Below are positions 24,870-34,353 of a DNA stretch of 64,000 nt, in pieces (position 1 is the first letter of the stretch; each line of letters starts with the position of its first letter). Position numbers and translations under genes: made by a program. The DNA comes from Anaerovibrio slackiae. Its GTDB lineage: Bacteria; Bacillota; Negativicutes; Selenomonadales; Selenomonadaceae. The stretch covers positions 1-64,000 of the forward strand of contig NZ_VUNR01000014.1 of NCBI RefSeq assembly GCF_009695585.1, read 5' to 3'. The notes beneath the pieces were generated by a model that was not told the DNA's origin, ran no database searches, and worked only from the letters and a program-made list of their open reading frames with translations.

Positions 24870-26867
24870 TTGGATAAATTCATGAAAAATGTAGCATTGT
24901 ATTTGCTCATTATTTTCGTCGCTATATCTGCTATAGATTATTTTTCCCAGCAACAGCAGCCAAAAATTCAGGAAATGAACTATACTGATTTTATGGCGCA
25001 GGTTGACAGCGGCGAGGTTGCCAAGGTTGTCCTGACCGAGAATGTGGTGAAGGGAACCCTGACAGATGGCACGGAGTTCAAGTCCGTCATGCCGGGATTT
25101 CCTTATCAGGAGGAAAATCTGGTAGATAAGCTGCAGGCAAAGAATGTTACAGTGAAGGCGGAAAATCCGCCGGAGCCGCCTTGGTGGTCAACCCTGTTTT
25201 CTTCCCTGCTGCCGATTATTCTCTTGGCAGCCCTGTGGTTCTATTTTATGAACCAGACCCAGGGGGGCGGCGGCAAGGTGATGTCCTTTGGCAGGAGCCG
25301 TGCCAAGATGAGCGGCGGCGACAAGGTAAAGGTGCATTTTTCCGATGTGGCAGGTGCTGACGAGGCGAAGCAGGAGCTGCAGGAGGTTGTGGAGTTTTTG
25401 AAGCAGCCGAAGAAGTTCAACGAGCTGGGGGCAAAAATCCCTAAGGGCGTGCTGCTTTTCGGCCCGCCGGGCACAGGCAAGACCTTGCTGGCCAAGGCGG
25501 TTGCCGGTGAGGCAGGGGTGCCTTTCTTCTCCATCAGCGGTTCTGACTTTGTGGAGATGTTCGTGGGCGTGGGTGCTTCCCGTGTCCGTGATTTGTTTGA
25601 CCAGGCGAAGAAGCATGCTCCGTGCATCGTGTTCATCGATGAGATTGATGCGGTGGGACGCCAGCGTGGCGCAGGCCTGGGGGGCGGCCATGATGAGCGG
25701 GAGCAGACCCTGAACCAGATGCTGGTGGAGATGGACGGTTTTGCTGCCAACGAAGGTATCATCATCATCGCTGCTACCAACAGGCCGGATATTCTGGACC
25801 CGGCACTTTTGCGCCCGGGACGCTTTGACCGCCAGATTGTGGTGGACAAGCCTGATGTGAAGGGGCGTCTGGCTATCCTGAAGGTGCATATCAAGGGCAA
25901 GCCTATTGCCAAGGATGTTGATTTGGATGTGCTGGCACGCAGGACGCCGGGCTTTACCGGTGCTGACCTCAGCAACCTTGTGAACGAGGCGGCACTTCTG
26001 GCAGCCCGCCGCAACAAAAAGAGCATTTTCATGTCCGAGCTGGAGGATTCCATAGAGCGTGTCATCGCCGGACCAGAAAGAAAGTCCAAGGTCATGAGCG
26101 ATAAGGAGAAGCGGCTGACGGCGTACCATGAGGGCGGTCATACCCTGGTGGGCATGCTGCTGCCGAATGCTGACCCTGTGCACAAGGTAACGATTATCCC
26201 TCGCGGCAGGGCCGGGGGCTACACCCTGATGCTGCCGAAGGAGGACCGTTCCTACGCTACCCGGGGCGAGCTGCTGGATAAGCTGAAAACCCTGATGGCA
26301 GGCCGCGTGGCAGAGGAAGTGGTGCTGAAGGAAATCAGCACCGGCGCACAGAACGATATCCAGCGTGCCACCCAGATGGCACGGAGCATGATCATGGAAT
26401 ACGGCATGAGCAAGCACCTGGGACCTATAGCCTTTGGGGAAAGCAGCGACCATCAGGTATTTTTGGGCAGGGATTTGAATAACCAGCGGAATTATTCCGA
26501 GGAGATTGCTTCAGATATTGACCGGGAGGTCTACAAGCTGATTACCTCCGCCTATGAGGAATGCCGCATTATCCTGTCTGACAATATCGAAAAGCTGCAT
26601 GCCATCGCCGCAGCCCTGATTGAGAAGGAAACCCTTGAGGCGGATGAGCTGAAGGATATCGTGGGCTTTGGCAATGTCACCGAGAAGGGAGACCAGGATG
26701 ACAGCCGCAGGGATGATGAGGACGAGGACAATACTGCCACGCCCTTGCTGATGCCTCTGGAGGAGGAAGCTCCGGCAGCCGTGCAGGAGCGTGCCAGGGA
26801 AAAGGAGCCGGTGCCGGTGGATGTGACCACCCCGGAACCTAACCTGAATACCTCCATGAAGGAATAA
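24870..26867 (+). CDS. ftsH: ATP-dependent zinc metalloprotease FtsH
   Basis: Membrane-anchored AAA+ protease that degrades misfolded membrane and regulatory proteins. About 665 residues. First membrane segment [18 protein letters not shown] right after the start; second [23 protein letters not shown] near residue 105. AAA domain with Walker A GPPGTGKT, Walker [11 protein letters not shown] and the second region of homology [20 protein letters not shown]. Peptidase zinc site HEGGH (canonical HExxH, with Gly instead of the common Ala) and a later LMAGRVAEE glutamate. An acidic C-terminal tail follows. TTG 24870 is chosen since GGAAGGAGG is eight bases upstream. Confidence 0.97.
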   Translation: MDKFMKNVALYLLIIFVAISAIDYFSQQQQPKIQEMNYTDFMAQVDSGEVAKVVLTENVVKGTLTDGTEFKSVMPGFPYQEENLVDKLQAKNVTVKAENPPEPPWWSTLFSSLLPIILLAALWFYFMNQTQGGGGKVMSFGRSRAKMSGGDKVKVHFSDVAGADEAKQELQEVVEFLKQPKKFNELGAKIPKGVLLFGPPGTGKTLLAKAVAGEAGVPFFSISGSDFVEMFVGVGASRVRDLFDQAKKHAPCIVFIDEIDAVGRQRGAGLGGGHDEREQTLNQMLVEMDGFAANEGIIIIAATNRPDILDPALLRPGRFDRQIVVDKPDVKGRLAILKVHIKGKPIAKDVDLDVLARRTPGFTGADLSNLVNEAALLAARRNKKSIFMSELEDSIERVIAGPERKSKVMSDKEKRLTAYHEGGHTLVGMLLPNADPVHKVTIIPRGRAGGYTLMLPKEDRSYATRGELLDKLKTLMAGRVAEEVVLKEISTGAQNDIQRATQMARSMIMEYGMSKHLGPIAFGESSDHQVFLGRDLNNQRNYSEEIASDIDREVYKLITSAYEECRIILSDNIEKLHAIAAALIEKETLEADELKDIVGFGNVTEKGDQDDSRRDDEDEDNTATPLLMPLEEEAPAAVQERAREKEPVPVDVTTPEPNLNTSMKE

Positions 26868-26962
26868 GTCCTGAGAAACAGGTTTGAAAGCATAAATTTG
26901 GCAGAAGAAAATTTCACATAAATGAAATTTAATGCCATCCTATCAAGATGGTTGTGAGATGA

Positions 26963-26998
26963 AAAGGCGGCATTGGTTTTATCCATGCCGCTTTTTGA
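26963..26998 (+). terminator. Terminator after ftsH
   Basis: GCGGCAT (26967-26973) pairs with ATGCCGC (26985-26991), followed by TTTTTGATTTTTT; an A-run precedes it. Confidence 0.8.
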
Positions 26999-27024
26999 TT
27001 TTTTCAAGGAGAGGGGTATGTTTT

Positions 27025-28020
27025 ATGAGTGAGATTATTCTGGAGTACACGAGGGCAGGCCATGTGGAGAATATCCATCGTGCTGATGTGGTGGCAGTCA
27101 ACTGCAAGGGTGATATCCTGAAGGAAGCCGGCAATGGCAGGCTGCCTATGTTCTGGCGCAGTGCCGCCAAGCCTTTTCAGGCCTTGGCCTTTGTGAAGAA
27201 CGGCGGGCTGGAGAAATACGGCCTTACTGACAGGGAGCTGGCCTTTCTGGTGTCCTCCCACAGCGGCGAGCCTTTCCATGTGGAGCTGGTGCAGGGGATA
27301 CTGGCGAAACTGGGGCTGACTACTGATGTGCTGAACTGCGGTGCGGCACGCCCTATGAGCGGCAAGGCCAATGTGGAGCTCATCAAGAAGGGGGAGCGGC
27401 CTCAGGCGGTGCATAACGCCTGCTCTGGCAAACATTCCCAGATTCTTGCCCTGTGCCAGATGATGGGGCTGCCGGTGGAGGACTACATCAAGCCTGACCA
27501 TCCGGCACAGAAGGTGATTTTCCAGCATGTGGCCATGGCATCCTGCATGCCGGAGGACAAGCTGGAAATCGGCATTGACGGCTGCGGCGTGCCGGTATTC
27601 TACCTGCCTCTTGACCATATGGCCAGGGCTTATGCCCGCCTGGGCAGCCCTGACAAGGGTGAATGGGGCGAGTACGAGGCTGCGGCAAGGACCATCCGTG
27701 ATGCCATGGCTGCCCATCCTGATGCCCTGGCAGGTACAGGCCGCATCGATACGGCTATTTCCCAGGTGACAGGTGGCAGGGTAATCGCCAAGATTGGCGC
27801 GGATGCAGTGTACTGCATGGCTGTGAAGGATGAGAATATGGGCATTGCCTTCAAGGTGGAAGACGGCGATTATGGTGCCGTAAATCCTGCTGTCATGGCG
27901 GTGCTGAAATACATGGATATCCTGACTAAGGATGAATATGAGCAGCTGCTTGCCAAGTATCCGCCGGTGCTGAAAAACCACCGGGGCGATGTGATTGGCA
28001 CCATCGAGTACAAGCTGTAA
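27025..28020 (+). CDS. Asparaginase (PF06089, asparaginase II family)
   Basis: 331-residue cytosolic protein matching the Rhizobium AnsA-like class, unrelated to the E. coli L-asparaginases. Motifs: N-terminal EYTRAGHVENIHRADVVAV, RSAAKPFQAL, SSHSGEPFHVELV, HNACSGKHSQILALC and GIDGCGVPVFYLPL, including the SGKH and Ser-Lys pairs proposed as catalytic. Hydrolyses asparagine to aspartate and ammonia in studied homologues; actual substrate here unproven. Start ATG 27025 with AAGGAGAGGGG at 27006-27016. It lies between ftsH and birA as a single gene with its own upstream terminator. Confidence 0.87.
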   Translation: MSEIILEYTRAGHVENIHRADVVAVNCKGDILKEAGNGRLPMFWRSAAKPFQALAFVKNGGLEKYGLTDRELAFLVSSHSGEPFHVELVQGILAKLGLTTDVLNCGAARPMSGKANVELIKKGERPQAVHNACSGKHSQILALCQMMGLPVEDYIKPDHPAQKVIFQHVAMASCMPEDKLEIGIDGCGVPVFYLPLDHMARAYARLGSPDKGEWGEYEAAARTIRDAMAAHPDALAGTGRIDTAISQVTGGRVIAKIGADAVYCMAVKDENMGIAFKVEDGDYGAVNPAVMAVLKYMDILTKDEYEQLLAKYPPVLKNHRGDVIGTIEYKL

Positions 28021-28029
28021 GCTGGAATT

Positions 28030-28112
28030 TTCCCTGTATAATGGCATAGCTGCATAATTGTATAATTGTGCAACACCATAATGGTATAACGGTGTAATCA
28101 TATAACGGCATA
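28030..28112. repeat. AT-rich imperfect tandem repeats upstream of birA
   Basis: The stretch repeats short units of the form (g/c)(c/t)ATAATgg/tt with spacing near 10 nt (GTATAATGG, GCATAATTG, GTATAATTG, CCATAATGG, GTATAACGG, ATATAACGG). Several are -10-like hexamers, so promoter position could shift by slippage. Confidence 0.5.
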
Positions 28113-28125
28113 GAGGAGGCGCGTG

Positions 28126-29094
28126 ATGCGTTCCAAAATTCTTGAACTGCTGCGCTTACAGCAGGAGGGCTGTATTTCCGGGGAGGAAATCGCCAGCCGC
28201 CTGGGGGTATCCAGGACGGCTGTCTGGAAGCATATCAAGGAGCTGAAGGCGGCAGGCTACAATATTGAGAGCAGGGCACGGAGCGGCTACTGCCTGACGG
28301 GAACGCCTGACAGGCTGCTGCCGGAGCTGATAACCCATAACCTGCCTACAAAGCTCCTGGGGCAGTACGTCATCAGCTTTGATGAGGTCAGGTCTACCAA
28401 TGACGAGGCCAAGAAGGCTGCAGCCGCCGGTGCTGACGAGGGCACGGTGGTGGTCAGCGAGATGCAGAGCACCGGCAAGGGGCGGCTGGAGCGGAGCTTT
28501 TTCTGTCCCCGGGGCGGCGTGTGGTTTTCCGTCATTCTCCGTCCGCCCTTTTTGCCTCAGGAGGCACCTAAGTGCACCCTGCTGGCAGCGGTGGCAGTGG
28601 CAAAGGCCATGCAGGAGCTGGGGGTGGAGGCCGGCATCAAGTGGCCCAACGACATTTACTGCCAGGGGCGCAAGCTGACTGGCATCCTGACGGAGATGAG
28701 TGCCGAGATGGACAGGATAAACTACGTGGTCATCGGCACAGGCATCAATGTGAATATTCCGCTGCAGAGCTTTCCGGAGGATTTGCAGGACAAGGCTGGC
28801 TCCATGTCCCAGCTGCTGGGGCATGAGGTGGACAGGGTGGCGTTTTTGCAGCGGGTGCTGCAGCACATGGAGGCTTTGTATATCGATGTGCTGAAAAACG
28901 GCTTTGCCGGGCTGCTGGACCAGTGGCGGCAGCATTCCATCACCCTGGGGCAGGAAATCAATGTGCTGGGGCTGCAGGAGACCTTTGCCGGTGTGGCAAA
29001 GGATATTGACGCTGACGGGGCGCTGCTGGTGGAGACACCTGGGGGACTGCGCCGGGTGCTGGCAGGGGATGTATCCATCCGGCCAAGGAAATAG
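28126..29094 (+). CDS. birA: Bifunctional biotin operon repressor / biotin-protein ligase
   Basis: 322 residues. The N-terminal winged helix (SGEEIASRLGVSRTAVWKHIKELKAAGYNIE, residues 20-50) would bind the biotin operator; the catalytic core makes biotinyl-AMP and biotinylates carboxylases. Core motifs: DEVRSTNDEAKK, the biotin/ATP loop STGKGRLERSFFCPRGG (a variant of GRGRxGRxW), KWPNDIYCQGRKLTGILTEM and GTGINVNI. C-terminal SH3-like domain LDQWRQHSITLGQEINV. ATG 28126 is six bases from GAGGAGG (28113-28119); GTG 28123 is too close. Begins a run with coaX and dusB. Confidence 0.95.
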   Translation: MRSKILELLRLQQEGCISGEEIASRLGVSRTAVWKHIKELKAAGYNIESRARSGYCLTGTPDRLLPELITHNLPTKLLGQYVISFDEVRSTNDEAKKAAAAGADEGTVVVSEMQSTGKGRLERSFFCPRGGVWFSVILRPPFLPQEAPKCTLLAAVAVAKAMQELGVEAGIKWPNDIYCQGRKLTGILTEMSAEMDRINYVVIGTGINVNIPLQSFPEDLQDKAGSMSQLLGHEVDRVAFLQRVLQHMEALYIDVLKNGFAGLLDQWRQHSITLGQEINVLGLQETFAGVAKDIDADGALLVETPGGLRRVLAGDVSIRPRK

Positions 29095-29137
29095 ACAGAT
29101 ATAGAAAGATATAAAGCAAGATGATTTGGGGGATTTT

Positions 29138-29902
29138 ATGCTCTTAGTAATAGATATTGGCAACAGCAATATTGTCATGGGAACTTATATTGGCAAGAAG
29201 CTGCAGCACCATTGGCGTATTTCTACTGACCGCCAGAAAACCAGTGATGAGTACGGTTTGCTTTTGGAGGGCATTTTCCGGCATCACAATTTTGGCATGT
29301 CCGATATTGATGCGGTGATTATTTCTTCCGTGGTGCCGCCTCTGGTTATCCCTATGGAGAAGATGTGCGAGCGCTATTTCCATCTGAAGCCATTGGTGGT
29401 GGGGCCTGGCATCAAGACGGGCATCAAGCTGAAATATGAAAATCCAAGGGAAATCGGTGCAGACCGTATCGTGAACGTGGTAGGAGCATACGAGCAGTAC
29501 GGCGGGCCGCTGATCGTCATCGATATCGGTACTGCCACCACCTTTGATGTGGTGGATACCAACGGCGATTTTCTGGGAGGCGTGATTTCCCCGGGGCTGG
29601 GCACTGCCGCCGAGGGGCTTTTTCAGCGGGCTGCCAAGCTGCCCCGCATCGAGCTGGTGACGCCGAAGAACATCATTTGCCGCAATACTATCAACGGCAT
29701 GCAGGCAGGGCTGATTTTTGGCTTTGCCGGGCATATTGACGCCATCGTGCACCGTATCAAGAAGGAGTACGGCAGGGAGATGGAAGTAGTGGCAACCGGC
29801 GGCTTCGCCAAGATGATTGCCAAGGAGTCCACCACTATCGACAGGATTGATTATTTCCTTACCCTGACGGGACTTAGGGCCCTGTATGAGAGGAATCAGT
29901 GA
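29138..29902 (+). CDS. coaX: Type III pantothenate kinase
   Basis: First step of coenzyme A synthesis, phosphorylating pantothenate without inhibition by CoA. About 254 residues in the ASKHA fold: LLVIDIGNSNIVMG start, SSVVPPL, the GADRIVNVVGAYE motif, DIGTATTFDVV, and GGVISPGLGTAAEGLFQRAAKLPRIEL. ATG 29138 follows GGGGGA; its stop overlaps the start of dusB (TGATG), indicating translational coupling. Birds of the same cluster (birA-coaX-dus) are frequent in Firmicutes. Confidence 0.96.
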   Translation: MLLVIDIGNSNIVMGTYIGKKLQHHWRISTDRQKTSDEYGLLLEGIFRHHNFGMSDIDAVIISSVVPPLVIPMEKMCERYFHLKPLVVGPGIKTGIKLKYENPREIGADRIVNVVGAYEQYGGPLIVIDIGTATTFDVVDTNGDFLGGVISPGLGTAAEGLFQRAAKLPRIELVTPKNIICRNTINGMQAGLIFGFAGHIDAIVHRIKKEYGREMEVVATGGFAKMIAKESTTIDRIDYFLTLTGLRALYERNQ

Positions 29903-30858
29903 TGCGGATAGGTGATTTTGAGTTTGCATATCCGGTGTTTTTGGCACCTATGGCAGGGGTGACCGATACGCCTTACAGGATACTGGCACGGGAGATGGGC
30001 TGCCCATTGGTGTATTCGGAGATGGTCAGCGATAAGGGGATTAATTATCGCAACGAGCATACCCTGAATATGCTGAAGACGGAGCCGGAGGAACGTCCTA
30101 TGGCCATGCAGCTTTTTGGGGCGGAGGCGGACAGCGTGGCCAGGGCAGCAGAGTATGTGGCAGGCCTGGGTTGTGCTGATATCCTTGACTTCAATATGGG
30201 CTGCCCTGCTCCCAAGGTGGTGAAGAACCATGAAGGCTCCGCCATGCTGAAAAATCCTGAGAATGCCTACAGGGTGCTGAAGGCGCTGGTGGCAGCGGTG
30301 GACATGCCGGTGACGGTCAAGATGCGCATCGGCTGGGATGATCAGAATATCAACATCATGGAGATGGCGCAGCTTGCCCAGGAGGCCGGGGTTGCCGCTA
30401 TCGCTATCCATGGCAGGACCAGGGAGCAGTTCTACCGGGATCAGGCGGACTGGGGAATTATCGGCAAGGTGCGTGCCAGCCTGCGGATTCCCGTGATAGC
30501 CAACGGTGATGTGAGGAATGTGCAGGATTTGGCCAAAATCCGTCAGGTTACAGGCTGCGAGGCGGTGATGGTGGGCAGGGCTGCCCAGGGCAATCCCTGG
30601 ATTTTCCGCCAGCTGACCGAGTATTTGAAGACGGGAGCCGTCCTGCCGGGGCCTACCATTGAGGAACGGAAGGAAGTCATCATCCGCCACCTGGACATGC
30701 TGCTGAAGTTCAAGGGGGACTATATCGGCCCTCGGGAAATGCGCAAGCATGCCACCTGGTACACCAAGGGCATCAAGGGAAGCGCGGAGCTACGCTGCCT
30801 CTTTAATCAGGCGGTGTGCCGGGATGATTTTTTGCGCATTCTGGACAAGATGAAATAA
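29902..30858 (+). CDS. dusB: tRNA-dihydrouridine synthase
   Basis: FMN/NADPH-dependent enzyme reducing uridines in the tRNA D-loop. 318 residues: N-terminal FLAPMAGVTDTPYR, catalytic Cys in FNMGCPAPKVVKNHEGSAML, IHGRTREQFY, ANGDVRNVQDL and VMVGRAAQGNPWIF for the phosphate site. The C-terminal helical tRNA-binding region (RKHATWYTKGIKGSAELR) is present. The class (DusB) is inferred from length and motif style. Overlaps the coaX stop by one base. Confidence 0.94.
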   Translation: MRIGDFEFAYPVFLAPMAGVTDTPYRILAREMGCPLVYSEMVSDKGINYRNEHTLNMLKTEPEERPMAMQLFGAEADSVARAAEYVAGLGCADILDFNMGCPAPKVVKNHEGSAMLKNPENAYRVLKALVAAVDMPVTVKMRIGWDDQNINIMEMAQLAQEAGVAAIAIHGRTREQFYRDQADWGIIGKVRASLRIPVIANGDVRNVQDLAKIRQVTGCEAVMVGRAAQGNPWIFRQLTEYLKTGAVLPGPTIEERKEVIIRHLDMLLKFKGDYIGPREMRKHATWYTKGIKGSAELRCLFNQAVCRDDFLRILDKMK

Positions 30859-30886
30859 TAGTAAGGAAACAATCGAGGTAATTTTT

Positions 30887-32323
30887 ATGGCAGAGGAAAA
30901 GACAGAGACCATGGAAAACAAGGATAAGAAGGAAAAGCAGGAAAAGCAGGAAAAGGCTGTCTGGAACAGCTATACAGAAGCTGAGAAGGAAGCTCTTGCC
31001 AGCCTGAATGAAAACTATAAGGATTTTCTCAGCAGCTGCAAGACAGAGCGTGAGAGCACTGAGGAGATTGTCCGTCAGGCACGGGCAAAGGGCTATCGCG
31101 ATTTGCAGGAGATTATTGATGGCGGTGAAAGCCTGAAGCCGGGGGACAAGGTGTATGCTGTCTGCATGAAAAAGGCCGTGGCCATGTTCAATATCGGCAC
31201 CATGTCCATGGAAAAGGGCATGGCTATCCTGGGAGCACACATCGATACCTGCCGCCTGGATTTGAAGCAGAAGCCACTGTATGAGGATGGCGGCATGGCT
31301 TATTTTGATACCCATTATTACGGGGGCATCAAGAAGTACCAGTGGGTTACCCTGCCTCTGGCCCTCCACGGAGTAGTGGTGAAGAAGGATGGCAGCGTGG
31401 TGAAGGTGGTTATCGGCGAGAAGGAGGATGACCCTGTTTTCTGCGTGACTGACCTTTTAATCCACCTTTCCCAGAAGCAGATGGAGAAGAAGGCTACCGT
31501 GGTGGTAGAGGGTGAGGACCTTGACGTCCTCATTGGCAGCCATCCGCTGGAGGGCAAGGAAAAGGATGCTGTCAAGGCAGGAATCCTTGAACTTCTGAAG
31601 GCGCAGTATGGTATTGAGGAGGATGATTTCATCTCCGCGGAGCTGACCATGGTGCCTGCCGGCAGGGCAAGGGATTTGGGCATTGACCGCAGCATGGTGC
31701 TGGCCTATGGACATGATGACCGGGTATGCGCCTATACATCCCTGGCTGCCATGCTGGAGGTGGACCAGGTGGAGCGCACATCCTGCTGCCTGCTGGTTGA
31801 CAAGGAAGAAATCGGCAGCGTAGGTGCCAGCGGTATGCAGTCCCGGTTCTTTGAGAATGCGGTGGCAGAAATCCTCCATGCCCTGGGGGGTTACAGCGGC
31901 CTTTCCACACGCCGCTGCCTGGCCAACTCCTACATGCTGTCCTCGGATGTCAGCTCTGCCTTTGACAGCCTCTATGCCAGTGCCTACGACAAGAAGAACT
32001 GCGCCTATCTTGGCAAGGGCATGGTGCTGATGAAATTCACCGGCTCCAGGGGCAAGTCCGGCTCCAATGATGCCAGCGCAGAGTACCTGGGCAGGCTCCG
32101 GGCAGTGCTGGACAAGCACAAGGTCAGCTTCCAGACAGCGGAGCTGGGCAGGGTTGACCTGGGTGGCGGCGGTACCATCGCCTACATCATGTCCCTCTAC
32201 GGCATGAACGTCATTGACAGCGGCGTGGCGGTGCTGAGCATGCACGCGCCTTGGGAAGCTGTCAGCAAGGTGGATGTGTACGAGGCCTACAAGGGCTACA
32301 AGGCATTTTTGCAGGAAATTTAA
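30887..32323 (+). CDS. M18-family aminopeptidase
   Basis: 478-residue zinc exopeptidase. Metal and catalytic motifs are visible: GAHIDTCRLDLKQ (first His and Asp), DDRVCAYTSLAAM, DKEEIGSVGASGMQS (catalytic Glu), SSDVSSAFDS and, near the end, LSMHAPWEAVSK with the last His. Resembles the M18 aminopeptidase I of Firmicutes rather than DapE. Residues 1-25 are a Lys/Glu-rich stretch (ENKDKKEKQEKQEK). Start ATG 30887 follows TCGAGG. Role: release of N-terminal amino acids in peptide recycling. Confidence 0.92.
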   Translation: MAEEKTETMENKDKKEKQEKQEKAVWNSYTEAEKEALASLNENYKDFLSSCKTERESTEEIVRQARAKGYRDLQEIIDGGESLKPGDKVYAVCMKKAVAMFNIGTMSMEKGMAILGAHIDTCRLDLKQKPLYEDGGMAYFDTHYYGGIKKYQWVTLPLALHGVVVKKDGSVVKVVIGEKEDDPVFCVTDLLIHLSQKQMEKKATVVVEGEDLDVLIGSHPLEGKEKDAVKAGILELLKAQYGIEEDDFISAELTMVPAGRARDLGIDRSMVLAYGHDDRVCAYTSLAAMLEVDQVERTSCCLLVDKEEIGSVGASGMQSRFFENAVAEILHALGGYSGLSTRRCLANSYMLSSDVSSAFDSLYASAYDKKNCAYLGKGMVLMKFTGSRGKSGSNDASAEYLGRLRAVLDKHKVSFQTAELGRVDLGGGGTIAYIMSLYGMNVIDSGVAVLSMHAPWEAVSKVDVYEAYKGYKAFLQEI

Positions 32324-32421
32324 TTGCCCATTAAATTTGCTTCCGGCTTGCAGTTTAGGGAAAATTGTTTTGTTTATGCTATTTTTTCCTTCGGGAAAGG
32401 TTTTTTCAGAGAAGTGGTTTT

Positions 32422-33573
32422 ATGACGGAATTTTTGATACGGAAATTTGTTAAGGATTTTGATAATGTGAATAATTCCCGGGTGCGTAAGGGATATGGCC
32501 TTTTAAGCGGCAGTGTGGGCATCTGCGTGAATCTGCTGCTCTGTACCATGAAGCTGGTGACGGGCTTTGTCAGTGGTTCTGTGGGGATTATTGGCGACGG
32601 CATCAACAATCTTTCCGATGCGGGAAGTTCCGTTGTGACTATGCTGGGGCTGAAGATGTCTGCCAAGCCGGCGGACGAGGAGCACCCCTATGGCCACGGG
32701 CGCATCGAGTATATTGCCGCCCTGATTATTGCCGGGATAATCCTCCTGGTGGGATTTGAACTGATCAAGACTTCCGTTGAGAAGCTGCTGGCGCCGGAAC
32801 CGGTGGAGGTTTCGGCACCGGCCCTGGCTGTTATGGTGTTCTCGGTGGTGCTGAAGATGTGGCTGGGGGCATTTAACAGGTATCTTGGCAAAAAGACGGA
32901 TTCGCCTGCTTTTAATGCGGTGGCTATGGACAGCATGAGCGACTGCGTGGCTACCTCCGTGGTTATTGCCTGCCTGCTGGTTTATTGGTGGACAGGCTAT
33001 AACCTTGATGGCGCGGCCGGAATAGTGGTGGGCATGTTCATCATGTACAGCGGCTGGGGAGCTGCCAGCGAGACATTGCAGCCTATTCTGGGCAAGCCTG
33101 CAGACCCGGAAATCCTGGGCAGGATTATGGAGATTGCGATCAGGGACAGACGGGTGCTGGGGGTGCATGATGTGATGGCCCATAGCTACGGGCCGGGGAA
33201 TGTCTTTGCTTCTTTGCATATTGAGGTGACTTCTACTATGAAGCTTTTGGAGGCTCATGCTGTTGCCAGCCATTTGGAGCATGCCATTGAGAAGGAGCTG
33301 GATATTCATGCCATCGTGCATGTGGATCCGAAACTGGTGGGGGATCCTGAGTTTGACGCCCTGCTGGAAAATCTTGCAGAGGTGCTGAAGGGTATAGACG
33401 GCAGCCTGAGCATGCACGATGTGCATATTTTCCACGGCAGCCGCCTGGTGTTTGATGTGGAGGTGCCTTATAGCTACCCGGCAAGCGATGAGGAGCTTAC
33501 AGAGCGGATCGTGGCGGCTATGGAGGCAAGGGAGCCTGATTACAGCGTATCGGTAAAGCTGGATAGAATGTAA
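32422..33573 (+). CDS. Cation diffusion facilitator family transporter
   Basis: About 383 residues exporting divalent cations (Zn, Fe, Mn or Co) by proton antiport. Six membrane helices; TM2 metal-site motif IGDGINNLSDAGSS, cytoplasmic HPYGHGRIEY, and TM5 motif MDSMSDCVATSV (Asp and Asp). A C-terminal dimerisation domain (about 215-383) is larger than usual and holds a second half (HAIVHVDPKLVGDPEFDALLENL) that may bind metal. ATG 32422 is used, with GAGAAGTGG upstream; the frame extends back to 32365 without support. Confidence 0.92.
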   Translation: MTEFLIRKFVKDFDNVNNSRVRKGYGLLSGSVGICVNLLLCTMKLVTGFVSGSVGIIGDGINNLSDAGSSVVTMLGLKMSAKPADEEHPYGHGRIEYIAALIIAGIILLVGFELIKTSVEKLLAPEPVEVSAPALAVMVFSVVLKMWLGAFNRYLGKKTDSPAFNAVAMDSMSDCVATSVVIACLLVYWWTGYNLDGAAGIVVGMFIMYSGWGAASETLQPILGKPADPEILGRIMEIAIRDRRVLGVHDVMAHSYGPGNVFASLHIEVTSTMKLLEAHAVASHLEHAIEKELDIHAIVHVDPKLVGDPEFDALLENLAEVLKGIDGSLSMHDVHIFHGSRLVFDVEVPYSYPASDEELTERIVAAMEAREPDYSVSVKLDRM

Positions 33574-33640
33574 GGCAAAGCCTTGTCACGGGGCAGGCGG
33601 TGAAGCCGATAGCCGGGCTGGCCGGTTCCATAAAAGAGCA

Positions 33641-33674
33641 AAAAAAGACTGTCCGTAACTTGTATCGGACAGTC
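33641..33674 (-). terminator. Terminator of the superoxide reductase gene (minus strand)
   Basis: GACTGTCCG (33647-33655) pairs with CGGACAGTC (33666-33674). The A6 tract on the plus strand becomes a T-run after the hairpin on the minus strand, so it ends the dfx transcript. Confidence 0.85.
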
Positions 33675-33756
33675 ATACAGGGGAATATGGATTATCTGCT
33701 GCAGCCCGGAGTTTTTTGTTGGGTAGCTTGCCGGGGCAGCAGCAGTGGGAGAGCTG

Positions 33757-34140
33757 TTATTTTACATCCGCCTGCCAGAGGCCGTGCAGGTTGCAGTAAG
33801 CAAGAATGCTTTCAATCTGCTCACCCTGGTTGAGGGTGAAGGTGGCTTCCGGCGAATTGGCAGGGCAGAGAATTTTTCTGTGGATGCCGTGGTTTGTCTT
33901 GAGGACAATCCAGCCGATGAAGTGCTCCGGCACCATAGGATGCGGCACGGAACCGACAGTTACCTTGACAATGTTGCCTATCTGGTTGCAGACAGGCACA
34001 TGCTTCTCCTGGGAAGCATCTACGGAACCGGGCACCAGTTGCTTCATTTTCTGGCCACAGCAGGTCAGCGGTGCGCCGGAATCATTAATCATCTCTACGA
34101 TGTTGCCGCATTGCTCGCAATGATAAAACTTTGGTGTCAT
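33757..34140 (-). CDS. dfx: Desulfoferrodoxin / superoxide reductase
   Basis: Iron enzyme reducing superoxide to hydrogen peroxide without making oxygen. 127 residues with both domains: N-terminal desulforedoxin Fe(SCys)4 site (YHCEQCGN, then CCGQKM) and the C-terminal catalytic site with HVPVC, VPHPMVPEHFI and CNLHGLW giving the four His and one Cys ligands. The catalytic Glu-Lys loop is Glu-Lys-His (QEKHVP). AAGGAG nine bases upstream sets the start. A typical anaerobe defence against oxygen, working with rubrerythrin (56.3 kb). Confidence 0.96.
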   Translation of the reverse strand: MTPKFYHCEQCGNIVEMINDSGAPLTCCGQKMKQLVPGSVDASQEKHVPVCNQIGNIVKVTVGSVPHPMVPEHFIGWIVLKTNHGIHRKILCPANSPEATFTLNQGEQIESILAYCNLHGLWQADVK

Positions 34141-34304
34141 GGGATATCACTCCTTCTCTATCTTTCATGGTTGTCAGGCTTAATTTTTTTATCTTTGCCT
34201 TTCTATGTTTTATAGTATAGCCTGTCAGACTGAAAAATATCTGTGCCAGAGTGAAAACAATCTGTATATGAATAAATATTTTCATAAGGTCGCATTTATA
34301 GGGG

Positions 34305-34336
34305 CATCAGCACGTAAAATATGCTGATGTTTTTTT
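34305..34336 (+). terminator. Plus-oriented hairpin with T-run between dfx and lysR-type gene
   Basis: CATCAGCA (34305-34312) pairs with TGCTGATG (34322-34329), followed by seven T on the plus strand. Both flanking genes are on the minus strand, so no plus-strand gene uses it. It may be the hairpin end of a small antisense transcript or simply a stem for the LysR mRNA. Confidence 0.4.
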
Positions 34337-34353
34337 GATGGCTGTCATCATGT

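Noticed and set aside
33600-33833. 77-codon plus-strand frame across the dfx terminator
   Set aside because: Overlaps the minus-strand terminator and dfx 3' end; no ribosome site or homology style.
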